DNA of 64,000 nucleotides from Vibrio maritimus (GCF_021441885.1 NZ_CP090438.1:3162001-3226000); one strand, 5' to 3'. Counted from the stretch's first letter, positions 1 to 17,487 are shown. Translations and numbers: made by a program. The notes: generated by a model not told the origin, from the sequence alone.

Positions 1-506
1 CTACAACCCAGTTCCAATGCGGCGTTCGCTCAGCAATTGAAAGTTTGTCCTCCACAGAGCCGTCAGGAAGAGATTGAGACCAATGATATTCAATCAGAGC
101 CCCTGTGGTATTACCAAGTTTACTTAAGATGATATCCGCAACACTACGACCACCGCTGTCTTTGAAATCGTGGAAGCTAGTACCATGCAATTGAGGATCC
201 AGTGGTGCAGCAATAAAAGTCATCTGCTCATCGGCAACATACACATACTCATTGTCTTTATACACATTGTTTCTGAGTATACGAGTTGCGATTGCTTTTG
301 CTTCTGACTCTGAGAGTGTCCCTTCCTGAGCAAGCTTTTCTAGTTCAACGACCGTTGAATAAGTGCTGGTAAAGATCTCTGTTACCCTAGCCTTGTTATC
401 GCTATTACTGGCGACACGCAGGGACCAAAGCCCCGAAATAGCAACTGCTACTACGGCTATTAGGATAATTAGCGATAATAAATATGTCTGATTTTTTAAC
501 TTCATT
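1..506 (-). CDS. Methyl-accepting chemotaxis protein, N-terminal part (cut by window edge)
   Basis: The protein starts at 506 and runs off the left edge after about 168 residues. It begins with a short basic stretch (MKLKNQTYLL), then one strongly hydrophobic membrane segment at about residues 8-28. The extracellular part contains the motifs YVYVADEQMTF, HGTSFHDFKDSGG and HWNWVV, which are typical of single Cache (sCache_2) sensor domains of chemoreceptors. The expected second membrane helix, HAMP and signalling domains lie outside the window. The family binds small ligands outside the membrane and controls CheA. The ligand cannot be told. The annotation as a chemoreceptor rather than a Cache-containing histidine kinase or cyclase is inferred from how common this arrangement is in Vibrio. 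Confidence 0.8.
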
Positions 507-801
507 TTCTAGCTCAGATACCGTTAACGTACGAAATATTGCATTTTAATGAAGAATACATGACAGCGATATCTTTAAAAGCAGAGCTAACTAAAATTAT
601 GACCATGGTTAAATTTGCGATAAAAATTAAGTTTAAATCTAAAGAATCAATGCAAACGGTCGGGTACTAAATTAGAAATAGAAGTGCGCTAAACAAGTAT
701 GAGAGCAACTGGGGCTGCTGGGGCAACTGAATACTAGAGACGGAACACTTTTAATGAGGAACTAAAGAAGGCTTTGAGACAGTTTGGAATCTTACAAACA
801 T

Positions 802-829
802 AAAAAAGCCTCGTCGTTAGACGAGGCTT
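802..829 (-). terminator. Rho-independent terminator, distal end of rRNA operon
   Basis: An 8 bp GC-rich stem (GCCTCGTC/GACGAGGC) with a four-base loop is followed on the minus strand by a run of six U. It is the second of two terminators after tRNA-Asp. The rest of 507-950 holds no credible gene: only this hairpin, a decayed tRNA end and another terminator. Confidence 0.8.
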
Positions 830-838
830 CTCAATAAG

Positions 839-885
839 TGGCGGAATGGCGGGGGTTGCCATCAACCGGGACTCGACTCCCTTGA
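839..885 (-). pseudogene. Decayed tRNA 3' end (tRNA-Asp-like remnant)
   Basis: The plus strand reads AAUAAGTGGCGGA followed by a diverged copy of a tRNA 3' half containing GGGACTCGA. The same order (terminator hairpin, AATAAG, TGGCGGA, GGGACTCGA) is seen at the intact tRNA-Asp at 951. No anticodon arm or 5' half can be folded here. I read it as a leftover of a duplicated tRNA-Asp unit at the end of the rRNA operon. Confidence 0.45.
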
Positions 886-912
886 AAAGGGAACAACCAA
901 ATCTTAGATAAT

Positions 913-942
913 AAAAAACCCGACGCTTTCGCATCGGGTTTT
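913..942 (-). terminator. Rho-independent terminator after tRNA-Asp
   Basis: The hairpin CCCGATGC/GCGTCGGG with a short loop is followed by six U on the minus strand, nine bases after the CCA end of tRNA-Asp. It is the first terminator of the downstream rRNA operon. Confidence 0.85.
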
Positions 943-950
943 CTAATAAG

Positions 951-1027
951 TGGCGGAGTGGACGGGACTCGAACCCGCGACCCCCGGCGTGACAGGCCGG
1001 TATTCTAACCAACTGAACTACCACTCC
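951..1027 (-). tRNA. tRNA-Asp (GTC)
   Basis: This 77-base gene has an encoded CCA end (TGGC at its left border), an acceptor stem GGAGTGG/CCACTCC, T-loop GTTCGAGTC and anticodon loop CCTGTCACG, giving anticodon GUC. It lies 55 bases after 5S rRNA, as the distal tRNA of the rRNA operon. Confidence 0.97.
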
Positions 1028-1081
1028 GCAGTGGTCTATTTAAAGTCTTATCTAAATCGTGCTTTAAACAGATAATGTTCA

Positions 1082-1201
1082 AAGCCTGGCGATGTCCTAC
1101 TCTCACATGGGGAAGCCCCACACTACCATCGGCGCTATTGCGTTTCACTTCTGAGTTCGGCATGGAGTCAGGTGGGTCCACAACGCTATGGTCGCCAAGC
1201 A
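1082..1201 (-). rRNA. rrf: 5S rRNA (downstream operon)
   Basis: About 120 bases closely matching gammaproteobacterial 5S rRNA. The complementary ends TGCTTGGCGACC and GCCAGGCT form helix I, and the central CCGAACTCAGAAGTGAAACG loop is present. The sequence is the same as the copy at 6690-6809 throughout the body. Confidence 0.97.
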
Positions 1202-1330
1202 AATTCTGCTTTGGTTTTCAGCTTTTCAAAAAAGCTAAAAGCCAAAATAATCTGGAAAGCTGTTAATGTGTTCTCATACACATTCAATCTGTTCTTGCTT
1301 TGAGTCCATCAAAACCCTTTGGGTGTTGTA

Positions 1331-4216
<2,886 letters not shown>

Positions 4217-4439
4217 ATACAACCCCAAAGGGTCTTTGTTACGTAACCAAAGTTGCCTGCATTTTTATACATGTGCAGACTCGATTTTGCCGGACTCAAA
4301 AATTTCTTTTGCTTTCTAAAAGCGAAAACAAAAGCCAAGAACACTTGAATGTGTGTTGGTACCTACATCTTTCGATATAGGATTTGAGAACTTTTAATTG
4401 AATAACATTAATCAAATGTTATTCGTCAGCTTTCCAAAT

Positions 4440-4450
4440 TGTTAAAGAGC
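4440..4450 (-). promoter_or_regulatory. boxA antitermination site in 16S-23S spacer
   Basis: The minus strand reads GCTCTTTAACA, the standard rRNA boxA bound by NusB-S10. It sits between tRNA-Ala and 23S, the usual second boxA of an rRNA operon. Confidence 0.8.
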
Positions 4451-4511
4451 TAATTACTTCGTAATGAAGTAACCATTTTTAAGAATTCTCGATAGAGAAA
4501 ACGCTTAAAGA

Positions 4512-4587
4512 TGGTGGAGCTATGCGGGATCGAACCGCAGACCTCCTGCGTGCAAGGCAGGCGCTCTCCCAGCTGAGCTATAGCCCC
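4512..4587 (-). tRNA. tRNA-Ala (TGC)
   Basis: A 76-base gene with encoded CCA, acceptor GGGGCTA/TAGCTCC and anticodon loop CTTGCACG (UGC). It is the second tRNA in the 16S-23S spacer of the downstream operon, 41 bases after tRNA-Ile. Confidence 0.97.
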
Positions 4588-4628
4588 ATCAGTGTTGATG
4601 CTTACCGCCAATCATCTGGGAGGAAGAT

Positions 4629-4705
4629 TGGTGGGTCTGAGTGGACTTGAACCACCGACCTCTCGCTTATCAGGCGAACGCTCTAACCACCTGAGCTACA
4701 GACCC
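4629..4705 (-). tRNA. tRNA-Ile (GAT)
   Basis: A 77-base gene with encoded CCA, acceptor GGGTCTG/CAGACCC and anticodon loop CTGATAAG (GAU). It is the first tRNA in the 16S-23S spacer. The Ile-Ala pair is the classical spacer arrangement and is absent from the sister operon. Confidence 0.97.
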
Positions 4706-4771
4706 AAGCATCGTCTTTAATTCATAAACCGTATCAATCTGTGTGAACACTCATCGCAATAATCTTTCGTA

Positions 4772-6323
<1,552 letters not shown>

Positions 6324-6512
6324 AAGATTTTGTTCGGCTCAATGAATACTGAACATTGCTCTTGCTAATAAATAGCATAAGTAATGTTTGAATTGACTGT
6401 GCTGAATCTTTCGATTCAATGGTCACTTCGTTTCATTGAAACCTAATTTGATACCGAAGTATCTAATTTGATTATCATCAACGAGTGCCCACACAGATTG
6501 ATAGGTTTATAT

Positions 6513-6523
6513 TGTTAAAGAGC
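6513..6523 (-). promoter_or_regulatory. boxA in rRNA leader (downstream operon)
   Basis: The minus strand reads GCTCTTTAACA about 190 bases before the 16S 5' end, in the leader where NusB-S10 assemble the antitermination complex. Confidence 0.8.
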
Positions 6524-6559
6524 TTTGCTATCAAGGACTTGCCCTTGAAGCGGATGCGT

Positions 6560-6587
6560 ATAATACGCTACTGACTCTGTAAGTCAA
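6560..6587 (-). promoter_or_regulatory. Sigma-70 promoter of the downstream rRNA operon
   Basis: On the minus strand, TTGACT (-35), a 16-base spacer and TATTAT (-10) are followed by an ACGC discriminator. A 16-base spacer with a GC-containing discriminator is typical of stringently controlled rRNA promoters. It lies between the 5S gene of the upstream operon and the 16S gene of this one, so the two operons are separately promoted. Confidence 0.8.
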
Positions 6588-6689
6588 CATAAAATTCTAA
6601 GTTTATTTAGAACTCTATGGTGACTTGCTTATCAAATAAGCAAAGTCGAACCTTTTGTCTTCACTTTTCAAAAAAGTGAAAATAAATAA

Positions 6690-6809
6690 GAGCCTGGCGA
6701 TGTCCTACTCTCACATGGGGAAGCCCCACACTACCATCGGCGCTATTGCGTTTCACTTCTGAGTTCGGCATGGAGTCAGGTGGGTCCACAACGCTATGGT
6801 CGCCAAGCA
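6690..6809 (-). rRNA. rrf: 5S rRNA (upstream operon)
   Basis: About 120 bases, the same sequence in its body as the copy at 1082-1201. No tRNA follows it. The next 100 bases contain only weak AT-rich hairpins and no clear rho-independent terminator before the promoter of the next rRNA operon. Confidence 0.97.
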
Positions 6810-6898
6810 AATTCTTAATTCGGAAAGCTGTTAATGCGTTCTCATACACATTCAATTCGTTCTTGCTTTGAGTCCATCAAAACCCTTTGGGTGTTGTA

Positions 6899-9784
<2,886 letters not shown>

Positions 9785-10162
9785 ATACAACCCCAAAGGG
9801 TCTTTCTATTTGTCTTCACTTTTGAAAAGTGAAAGCAAACGGTCAAACAACCAAAGTTGTCTGCATTTTTATACATGTGCAGACTCGATTTTGCCGGACT
9901 CAAATATGAATAGCTTTCGCTATTCCCAAGAACACTTGAATGTGTGTTGGTACCTAATTCTCTTATGTTTCAAAGAAAGTTAGGATTTGAGAACTTTTAA
10001 TTGAATAACATTAATCAAATGTTATTCGTCAGCTTTCCAAATTGTTAAAGAGCTTAAAGCAAAAAGCTTTAATCAATGACTAAACATTAATTAAAGCTCT
10101 TTCGTCTTTATTAATAAAAACCAATCAATCTGTGTGAACACTCATCGCAATAATCTTTCGTA
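9785..10162 (-). other. 16S-23S spacer without tRNA
   Basis: I find no tRNA in these 378 bases. The spacer holds a boxA (GCTCTTTAACA on the minus strand at 10043-10053) and inverted repeats such as CTTTTGAAAAG near 9820 that belong to rRNA processing stems. The segment nearest to 23S is shared with the other operon; the part nearest to 16S is not. Confidence 0.8.
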
Positions 10163-11714
<1,552 letters not shown>

Positions 11715-11920
11715 AAGATTTTGTCGGCTCAATGAATACTGACTTTAAACTACCTTAGTAATCTAAAGCTATTATCGTTCCAACAGAACGATAATGAATT
11801 GACTGTGCCAAGTCTTTCGACTTGATTGGTCACTCAGTTCATTGAAAACCTAATTTGATACCGAGGTATCTAATTTGATTATCATCAACGAGTGCCCACA
11901 CAGATTGATAGGTCTATATT

Positions 11921-11931
11921 TTTAAAGAACA
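11921..11931 (-). promoter_or_regulatory. boxA-like element in rRNA leader (upstream operon)
   Basis: The minus strand reads TGTTCTTTAAA, a variant of the boxA consensus, at the same place relative to 16S as the boxA in the downstream operon. It departs from consensus at its end. Confidence 0.6.
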
Positions 11932-11975
11932 TCTCTTCAACTGCTCGCTGCTGCGTTTCGTCTCAAGAGGCGGCC

Positions 11976-12003
11976 ATTCTAGCGAGATGATTCTCAGTGT
12001 CAA
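11976..12003 (-). promoter_or_regulatory. rRNA promoter P2 (upstream operon)
   Basis: On the minus strand TTGACA, a 16-base spacer and TAGAAT are followed by a G/C-rich discriminator (GGCCGCC). It lies about 150 bases downstream of P1. Confidence 0.8.
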
Positions 12004-12124
12004 ACACTTTTTTCTAATTATTTTTGATTTTTTCAAATCTAACTAGAAGACCATCTTGTAAGCTGAATGCCTTACTGACTATCGCCTCGAACCCTTGTGG
12101 GCTCTGCCGTGTCAGTGGAAGCGC

Positions 12125-12152
12125 ATTATAGAGAGCCTCATCACATTAGCAA
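12125..12152 (-). promoter_or_regulatory. rRNA promoter P1 (upstream operon)
   Basis: On the minus strand TTGCTA, a 16-base spacer and TATAAT are followed by GCGC. The A/T tracts just upstream (12153-12180) look like an UP element for the alpha subunit C-terminal domain. Between P1 and cysH (12153-12310) there is otherwise only the cysH terminator. Confidence 0.8.
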
Positions 12153-12264
12153 GCCTTTTTTTAGAAAAAACACAAAAACAACGCCTAACCGCGTCTTTTT
12201 CATTCAAAGCCTTATTTATTCAACTTTATCCTAGCAATGACTACAAGTTATCCACAGAGTTATT

Positions 12265-12291
12265 AAAAAAGGAGGGCTAAGCCCTCCTTTT
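12265..12291 (-). terminator. Terminator of the cysJIH operon
   Basis: The perfect stem GGAGGGC/GCCCTCC with a three-base loop is followed on the minus strand by a U run, 20 bases after the cysH stop codon. Confidence 0.85.
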
Positions 12292-12310
12292 AGTAATGAT
12301 GCAAACGAGG

Positions 12311-13144
12311 CTAAATACCAGAACCGTCTGTCTCACCGTCGTCTTCGTGCAAACCACACTCACGTTTTAAACCATTAAAGCGCGTTTCCTCTTCTTTCAT
12401 ACCAGGTTCCCACTTCACTGTGGAGTGGGTATCACCTAAAGATAGGTAACCCGCTTCTTTAAGAGGGTGATAACTCAAGCCGTGCTCTTCTATATAGCTA
12501 TCAACTTGTTCGTTACTCCAATCGATGATTGGCAAGAACTTAAAGCGGCCGTTTTGAATCGCCAGTACTGGCAAGTTAGCTCGACTCTCTGACTGCTCAC
12601 GTCTTAGGCCAGAAAACCAAGTGTGAACATCCAACTCTTCGAGTGCCCTTTTCATTGGCTCTACTTTATTAAGCTGGTTGTATTGTTTAAGTCCATCAAG
12701 CCCTTTTTCCCATAGCTTACCGTAGCGAGCCTCTTGCCAAGCTGGCGAGATGTTCGCTTTATAGATGTGTAGGTTCAGATCTAACTGCTTCTGAAGCTTA
12801 TCTATAAACTGATACGTTTCTGGAAATAGATACCCTGTATCGGTAAGCACTACCGGAACGTCCGCTTTTACACTTGTCACTAAGTGAAGCATAACCGCCG
12901 CCTGAACTCCGAAGCTTGAACTTAGGATATGCCCACCTGGCAAATTCTCTAACGCCCACTCAACTCTCTGCTTCGCAGTCAATAGCTCAAGCTGACCATT
13001 TAGCTCTGCTAGCTTTAAAATCTGCTCGGTTTTAGTCAGTGACAGCAGCTCTTGAAGCTCTAGCGCTTTTGACTGATCTTGCGCGATTTCGCTAACTGAG
13101 CCTTCTTTAGCTGCTTGTTTCTGGGAAATAACGTCTCTAGGCAT
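12311..13144 (-). CDS. cysH: Phosphoadenylyl-sulfate (PAPS) reductase
   Basis: Reduces PAPS to sulfite with thioredoxin as electron donor in cytoplasmic sulfate assimilation. The protein has 277 residues. The PAPS-binding SSSFGVQAAVML motif follows a helical N-terminal part, and the C-terminal ECGLH motif carries the single catalytic cysteine at about residue 263. The enterobacterial enzyme has about 244 residues; the extra length is an N-terminal extension. The chosen start has a good ribosome binding site (AAGGGA, five bases before ATG) and overlaps the end of cysI by 8 bases, so translation is probably coupled. It is the last gene of cysJIH. No iron-sulfur CC motif of the APS-reductase type is seen, which fits PAPS as substrate and the presence of cysC in the window. 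Confidence 0.96.
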   Translation of the reverse strand: MPRDVISQKQAAKEGSVSEIAQDQSKALELQELLSLTKTEQILKLAELNGQLELLTAKQRVEWALENLPGGHILSSSFGVQAAVMLHLVTSVKADVPVVLTDTGYLFPETYQFIDKLQKQLDLNLHIYKANISPAWQEARYGKLWEKGLDGLKQYNQLNKVEPMKRALEELDVHTWFSGLRREQSESRANLPVLAIQNGRFKFLPIIDWSNEQVDSYIEEHGLSYHPLKEAGYLSLGDTHSTVKWEPGMKEEETRFNGLKRECGLHEDDGETDGSGI

Positions 13145-14870
13145 AGAAGTCCCTTTTCGATACTTTGACCTCTTCTATAATCCCTGCGCGGATAACGAAG
13201 TCACCAAATGCTTCACCTTCATTACGCTGCTCCGCCCACTGACCTACTAAAGCATCAATCTCTTCTAGGATTTGCGCATCCGTAATGTTCTCTTTGTACA
13301 TCTTAGGTACACGGGTACCTGCTTTGTTGCCGCCTAAGTGCAGGTTGTATCGGCCCGGCGCTTTACCAACCAAACCAATTTCAGCCAACATCGCTCGACC
13401 ACAACCATTTGGACATCCGGTGATCCTCAAGATGATGCTCTCATCACTTGGGATCTGGTGTTTATCCAGAATGCTCTCTACATCAGTAACAAAGCTTGGT
13501 AGGAAGCGTTCCGCTTCTGCCATTGCAAGAGGACAAGTTGGGAAAGCCACACACGCCATCGAGTTTTTGCGCTGCTCAGATACCGCATCGTCCATCAGAC
13601 CATGTTCACGAGCGATCTTCTCAATCTTTGCTTTGTTTGACTTAGATACCTTGGCGACAATCAGGTTTTGGTTTGCCGTCATCCTAAAGTCGCCTTTGTG
13701 GATCTTAGCGATCTCAGCAACACCGGTTTTAAGAGGCTTACCAGGGAAGTCGAGCAGTCGACCATTCTCAATGAATAGTGCTAAGTGGTATTTACCATCG
13801 ATACCCTCAACCCAACCAATTCTGTCGCCACGCTCAGTAAACTCGTAAGGACGGCTTTGCTCGAAGCTAATGCCAGCGCGTTTTTCAACTTCTGCTTTAA
13901 ATACATCAATGCCAACACGGTCAAGTGTGTACTTAGTCTTAGCATTCTTACGATTTGAACGGTTACCCCAGTCACGCTGAGTCGTCACAACCGCTGCTGC
14001 TACATCTAGCGTTTTCTCCAGAGGAACAAAACCAAAGTCATCGGCACGTCTCGGGTACGTCGACGTATCACCGTGAGTCATGGCAAGACCACCACCAACA
14101 AGGACGTTGAAGCCCACCAGCTTGCCGTTATCAGCAATCGCGACAAAGTTCAGGTCATTGGCGTGCACGTCCACATCATTTTGCGGTGGGATCACCACTG
14201 TCGTTTTGAACTTACGTGGTAAGTAGTTTTTACCCAGAATAGGTTCGTCTTCTTCTGTGCTTTCTACTTTCTCACCATCAAGCCAAATCTCTGCATACGC
14301 TTTGGTTTTCGGAAGCAAATGCTCACTGATCTTTTTCGCCCACTCGTAGGCTTCTTGATGTAGCTCTGATTCCACAGGGTTAGTCGTACATAACACGTTA
14401 CGGTTCACGTCACCGGCTGTCGCAATAGAATCAATACCGATAGAGTTCAGCGTTTGGTGCATTAGTTTGATGTTTGGCTTCAGCACACCATGAAACTGGA
14501 ACGTTTGACGCGTCGTTAAACGAATACTTCCATACAACGAATGATCAGTCGCAAACTTGTCGATAGCTAACCATTGCTTAGGCGTGATAATACCGCCCGG
14601 CATACGCGCGCGAAGCATCACGTTGTGTAGAGGTTCTAGTTTTTGCTTAGCTCGCTCGTTACGGATATCACGGTCATCTTGCTGATACATACCGTGGAAG
14701 CGAATGAGCTGGAAGTTGTCGGCGGTAAATCCACCTGTAATACGATCTTGAAGATCGTTCTCAATGGTTCCACGCAGTAGGTTACTCTGCCCTTTTAGAC
14801 GCTCGTTATCAGACAACGGCCCCAACTCTTCACCCAACACTTCTTGAATAGTGGCTGATTGCTTGCTCAT
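13137..14870 (-). CDS. cysI: Sulfite reductase (NADPH) hemoprotein, beta subunit
   Basis: Catalyses the six-electron reduction of sulfite to sulfide, using electrons from CysJ. The 577 residues match the usual length. The four cysteines that hold the 4Fe-4S cluster and the siroheme are visible as C440-x5-C446 and C486-x3-C490. The N-terminal siroheme-binding repeat contains RLTTRQTFQFHG at about 117-128. Its ATG overlaps the cysJ stop codon by one base (TAATG). Siroheme is supplied through CobA, encoded at 52823-53698. Confidence 0.97.
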   Translation of the reverse strand: MSKQSATIQEVLGEELGPLSDNERLKGQSNLLRGTIENDLQDRITGGFTADNFQLIRFHGMYQQDDRDIRNERAKQKLEPLHNVMLRARMPGGIITPKQWLAIDKFATDHSLYGSIRLTTRQTFQFHGVLKPNIKLMHQTLNSIGIDSIATAGDVNRNVLCTTNPVESELHQEAYEWAKKISEHLLPKTKAYAEIWLDGEKVESTEEDEPILGKNYLPRKFKTTVVIPPQNDVDVHANDLNFVAIADNGKLVGFNVLVGGGLAMTHGDTSTYPRRADDFGFVPLEKTLDVAAAVVTTQRDWGNRSNRKNAKTKYTLDRVGIDVFKAEVEKRAGISFEQSRPYEFTERGDRIGWVEGIDGKYHLALFIENGRLLDFPGKPLKTGVAEIAKIHKGDFRMTANQNLIVAKVSKSNKAKIEKIAREHGLMDDAVSEQRKNSMACVAFPTCPLAMAEAERFLPSFVTDVESILDKHQIPSDESIILRITGCPNGCGRAMLAEIGLVGKAPGRYNLHLGGNKAGTRVPKMYKENITDAQILEEIDALVGQWAEQRNEGEAFGDFVIRAGIIEEVKVSKRDFYA

Positions 14871-16723
14871 TAGTACACATCCTTCTGATAACGTTTTGCT
14901 TTTCTTAGTTCGTTGACAAATTCTTCTGCCTGGTCAGCTTCTTTTCCACCATGCACCTTAACGATCTCAATCAGGGCATTGTGAACATCTTTGGCCATAT
15001 GGTTGGCATCGCCACATACATAAATGTGGGCACCTTCCTGTAACCATTGCCATACCTGCTCACCTTGTTCTAGCAATCGATGCTGAACATACACCTTCTC
15101 ATGCTGGTCACGGCTAAAGGCCACATCCAATCGGTTTAGCACACCTGACTTCAGATACTTTTGCCATTCCACTTGATATAGGAAATCTTGAGTGAACGTG
15201 CGGTCGCCAAAGAACAACCAGTTTTTGCCGCTGTCGCCTTGGTTATCACGCTCTTGAATGAAGCTTCTGAATGGCGCAATACCCGTACCTGGGCCCACCA
15301 TAATCACAGGCGTATCACCATTTTCTGGTAGCTTGAAGTTATTGTTGTGCTCAACGAATACTTTAACTTCACCACCTTCTTCTAATCCACGAGATAGGAA
15401 GTAAGATGCACCACCAAATCGGCTTTCTTCACCGGCTTGATACTCAACAAGTCCAACCGTTAGATGAACTTCTTCATCCACTTCTTCTTGGCTCGATGCG
15501 ATAGAATAGAGACGTGGGGTTAAACGGCGTAGTAGACCCAGTAATTGCTCGGCCTCTAGTTTTGCTTTCTTCTCTTTAAAGACATCAATCACTTGAGTAT
15601 TCGAAGCATACTCGCGTAGTTTGTCTTTATCCGCGGCTAGCTTCTCAAGCTTTTTACTGCCTGAAATTTCCGCGTATTGTACTACTTGCTGAGGATTTGC
15701 CGCGGTGATCTCATAGTGCTTAATCAGCGCAGAACGTAAAGATAGGCTCTCCCCATCCACATCTACACTTTCAATACCTGATAGACCGACTTGAGCAAGA
15801 AGTGCATCCACCAGCTCACTGCTGTTCTCGAACCACACACCTAACGCATCGCCAGGCTTGTAAGTGATGCCAGAGCCTTCAAGATCAATCTCAATATGGC
15901 GAACATCTTTGCCAGAATCACGACCCGTGATCTTTTGGCTAGTCAGTAGTGTTGCGGTATATGGATTTTTCTTAGTGTAGTTAACCGTGGCAGCAGCTGT
16001 AGCAACAGGCAATGTCACAACATCTGCTGGTTGAGAGGCAAGATCTTCTTTGATGACCTCTAGCGCTTTCACTCGCCACTCTCCCGCTGGCGCGTCGTAA
16101 TCAACGTCACAGTCGATGCGATCAATAAATGAGGTAGCACCTAACTTACCTAGGTACTCATCAAAATCTTTACCGGTTTGACAGAAGAACTCATAGCTAG
16201 AATCGCCTAAACCAATAACACCATACTTGAGGTTCGGAAGTTTTGGCGCTTTCTTAGATTGAAGGAACTCATGTAGCTCGATCGCGTTATCAGGCGCTTC
16301 GCCCTCACCGTTTGTAGAGGCAACAACGATGACGTGTGTCTCTTTCGCTAGGTTTTTACCTTTGTAGTCACTTGCATCAAATAGCTCAACATCGATACCA
16401 AGCGCAGAAGCTTCTTCTTTTAGCTCCTCAGCAACCCCTTTGGCGTTACCTGTTTGAGAAGCAAAGATAATGGTCAGCTTGCCTGCTGGTACAACTGCCG
16501 CAGCTGTATTCACTGCGCTGGCAACTGGAGTAAGCGCTGATGGTGCACCCGCCTGACTCAATCCCCAAAAATACCCGCTTACCCATGCAAGCTGGTTTGA
16601 AGATAGGTTCGTTGATGCTTGTTGTAGTTGTGATAGCTGCTGATCGTTAAGTGGAGCAGCTAGGCTTGGTAACTCTTGAGAATTGTTATTACCGTTCGGC
16701 GACTGTTTTACGTTTGAAGACAT
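14870..16723 (-). CDS. cysJ: Sulfite reductase (NADPH) flavoprotein, alpha subunit
   Basis: Carries electrons from NADPH through FAD and FMN to CysI. An N-terminal flavodoxin domain (IIFASQTGNAKGVAEEL) is followed by the FAD-binding domain (RLYSIASSQ) and the NADP-binding domain (GPGTGIAPFRSF, YVCGDANHMAKDV). The reading frame opens at 16744, but that ATG has no ribosome binding site. The ATG at 16723 (MSSNVKQ) is preceded by AGGGA ten bases upstream and gives 617 residues, near the usual 600. It is the first gene of cysJIH. CysB control is expected but no clear box was identified in the 119 bases upstream. Confidence 0.96.
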   Translation of the reverse strand: MSSNVKQSPNGNNNSQELPSLAAPLNDQQLSQLQQASTNLSSNQLAWVSGYFWGLSQAGAPSALTPVASAVNTAAAVVPAGKLTIIFASQTGNAKGVAEELKEEASALGIDVELFDASDYKGKNLAKETHVIVVASTNGEGEAPDNAIELHEFLQSKKAPKLPNLKYGVIGLGDSSYEFFCQTGKDFDEYLGKLGATSFIDRIDCDVDYDAPAGEWRVKALEVIKEDLASQPADVVTLPVATAAATVNYTKKNPYTATLLTSQKITGRDSGKDVRHIEIDLEGSGITYKPGDALGVWFENSSELVDALLAQVGLSGIESVDVDGESLSLRSALIKHYEITAANPQQVVQYAEISGSKKLEKLAADKDKLREYASNTQVIDVFKEKKAKLEAEQLLGLLRRLTPRLYSIASSQEEVDEEVHLTVGLVEYQAGEESRFGGASYFLSRGLEEGGEVKVFVEHNNNFKLPENGDTPVIMVGPGTGIAPFRSFIQERDNQGDSGKNWLFFGDRTFTQDFLYQVEWQKYLKSGVLNRLDVAFSRDQHEKVYVQHRLLEQGEQVWQWLQEGAHIYVCGDANHMAKDVHNALIEIVKVHGGKEADQAEEFVNELRKAKRYQKDVY

Positions 16724-16842
16724 TGTCACGACATCCCTAATCATTGCGTGACGATAGATTAACCAACCACCTTAATAACAAGAAAGAATAGATATGAATG
16801 TTTTATAACTTTTTGGAAGAAGAGGCTCGTTTGGTAGGGAGG

Positions 16843-17073
16843 CTATTTAGCCTCAATACGAACCTCAGTGAAGCCGACGGCTAGCGCGGATTTAGACGCT
16901 TTGTCGAGATCATTATACTGACACTCAGCGCCGTGAATATCCGTCAGCATAACGAAACCGCCTTGCTTGTGGCGAAACTCAACGATCCAACCGCCTTCGG
17001 ATTCGGCGGGTTCAATGATCGCTTCTGCCAGTAAATCTTGATGGAATAAATACTTCAATTCCGTAATTGTCAT
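16843..17073 (-). CDS. Small conserved protein of unknown function (76 aa)
   Basis: A 76-residue soluble acidic protein (MTITELKYLF...). The ribosome binding site GGAGGG lies six to eight bases before the ATG, which supports expression. The sequence has alternating beta-like stretches (GWIVEFRH, GGFVMLTD, GAECQYNDL) and a short helix near the end, suggesting a small alpha/beta fold. It sits alone between cysJ and pspG on the same strand, 98 bases after pspG's end. I do not recognise a characterised family and assign no function. Confidence 0.75.
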   Translation of the reverse strand: MTITELKYLFHQDLLAEAIIEPAESEGGWIVEFRHKQGGFVMLTDIHGAECQYNDLDKASKSALAVGFTEVRIEAK

Positions 17074-17171
17074 GGCTCCCTCCAGAAATCCGATAATGAC
17101 CGACGCCCTTGGTCATATAGATAACTATAGCAATTGTGCTTATCCCTGTAGGGTTATTTGTGATCAGTTTG

Positions 17172-17381
17172 TTAATTTGTGGGCGCCATTACCTTTTTAT
17201 AGATCCAAATCGCTATAAGGAAGGCAATAATGTAAGGCAAGAGATTTAAAACAACCCCAACCATACCCAACAGAAACATCACCGCGAACGACACCACAAT
17301 CGCCATTGTCACAGTGACAAACGTAACGCCTGTCATGACAAGAGTTGCAAGAAATACCAAAACGAAAATTAGTTCAAACAT
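17172..17381 (-). CDS. pspG: Phage shock protein G, envelope stress membrane protein
   Basis: A 69-residue inner-membrane protein with two or three hydrophobic segments. The pattern VTGVTFVTV...VVSFAVMFLLGM...LLPYIIA resembles PspG of Escherichia coli, and dusA next to pspG is the same neighbourhood as in enterobacteria. The second ATG was chosen: GGGAGAGG lies just before it, while the upstream ATG at 17393 overlaps that ribosome binding site. A sigma-54 type promoter stands upstream, as expected for a member of the PspF regulon. Its exact effector role within the psp response is little known. Confidence 0.85.
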   Translation of the reverse strand: MFELIFVLVFLATLVMTGVTFVTVTMAIVVSFAVMFLLGMVGVVLNLLPYIIAFLIAIWIYKKVMAPTN

Positions 17382-17433
17382 AACCTCTCCCATTTCGTTG
17401 CTAGTTTAAGTCTTTTGAATTACTCAAATAGAT

Positions 17434-17449
17434 TGCAGGAAGTGTTCCA
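17434..17449 (-). promoter_or_regulatory. Sigma-54 (RpoN) promoter of pspG
   Basis: The minus strand reads TGGAACACTTCCTGCA: GG and GC elements separated by exactly ten bases, matching the -24/-12 consensus (TGGCAC-N5-TTGCA) at most positions. The predicted start would give a leader of about 40 bases before pspG. PspF is the expected activator; its upstream sites were not resolved. Confidence 0.75.
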
Positions 17450-17487
17450 ACTTTTTGATTCTTTAAAAATCATATAGATAGCTAGAA

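Noticed and set aside
734..1024. 96-codon frame on the minus strand
   Set aside because: It runs through tRNA-Asp, both terminators and the decayed tRNA end, so it is not a gene.
6600..6690. Terminator between the two rRNA operons
   Set aside because: The hairpins here (TTCACTTTT/GAAAAGTGAA and TTGCTTAT/ATAAGCAA) are AT-rich and lack a following U run.
16838..16853. GAGGCTAAATAGCCTC palindrome at the end of the 76-residue gene
   Set aside because: It overlaps the stop codon and has no U run, so it is not called a terminator.
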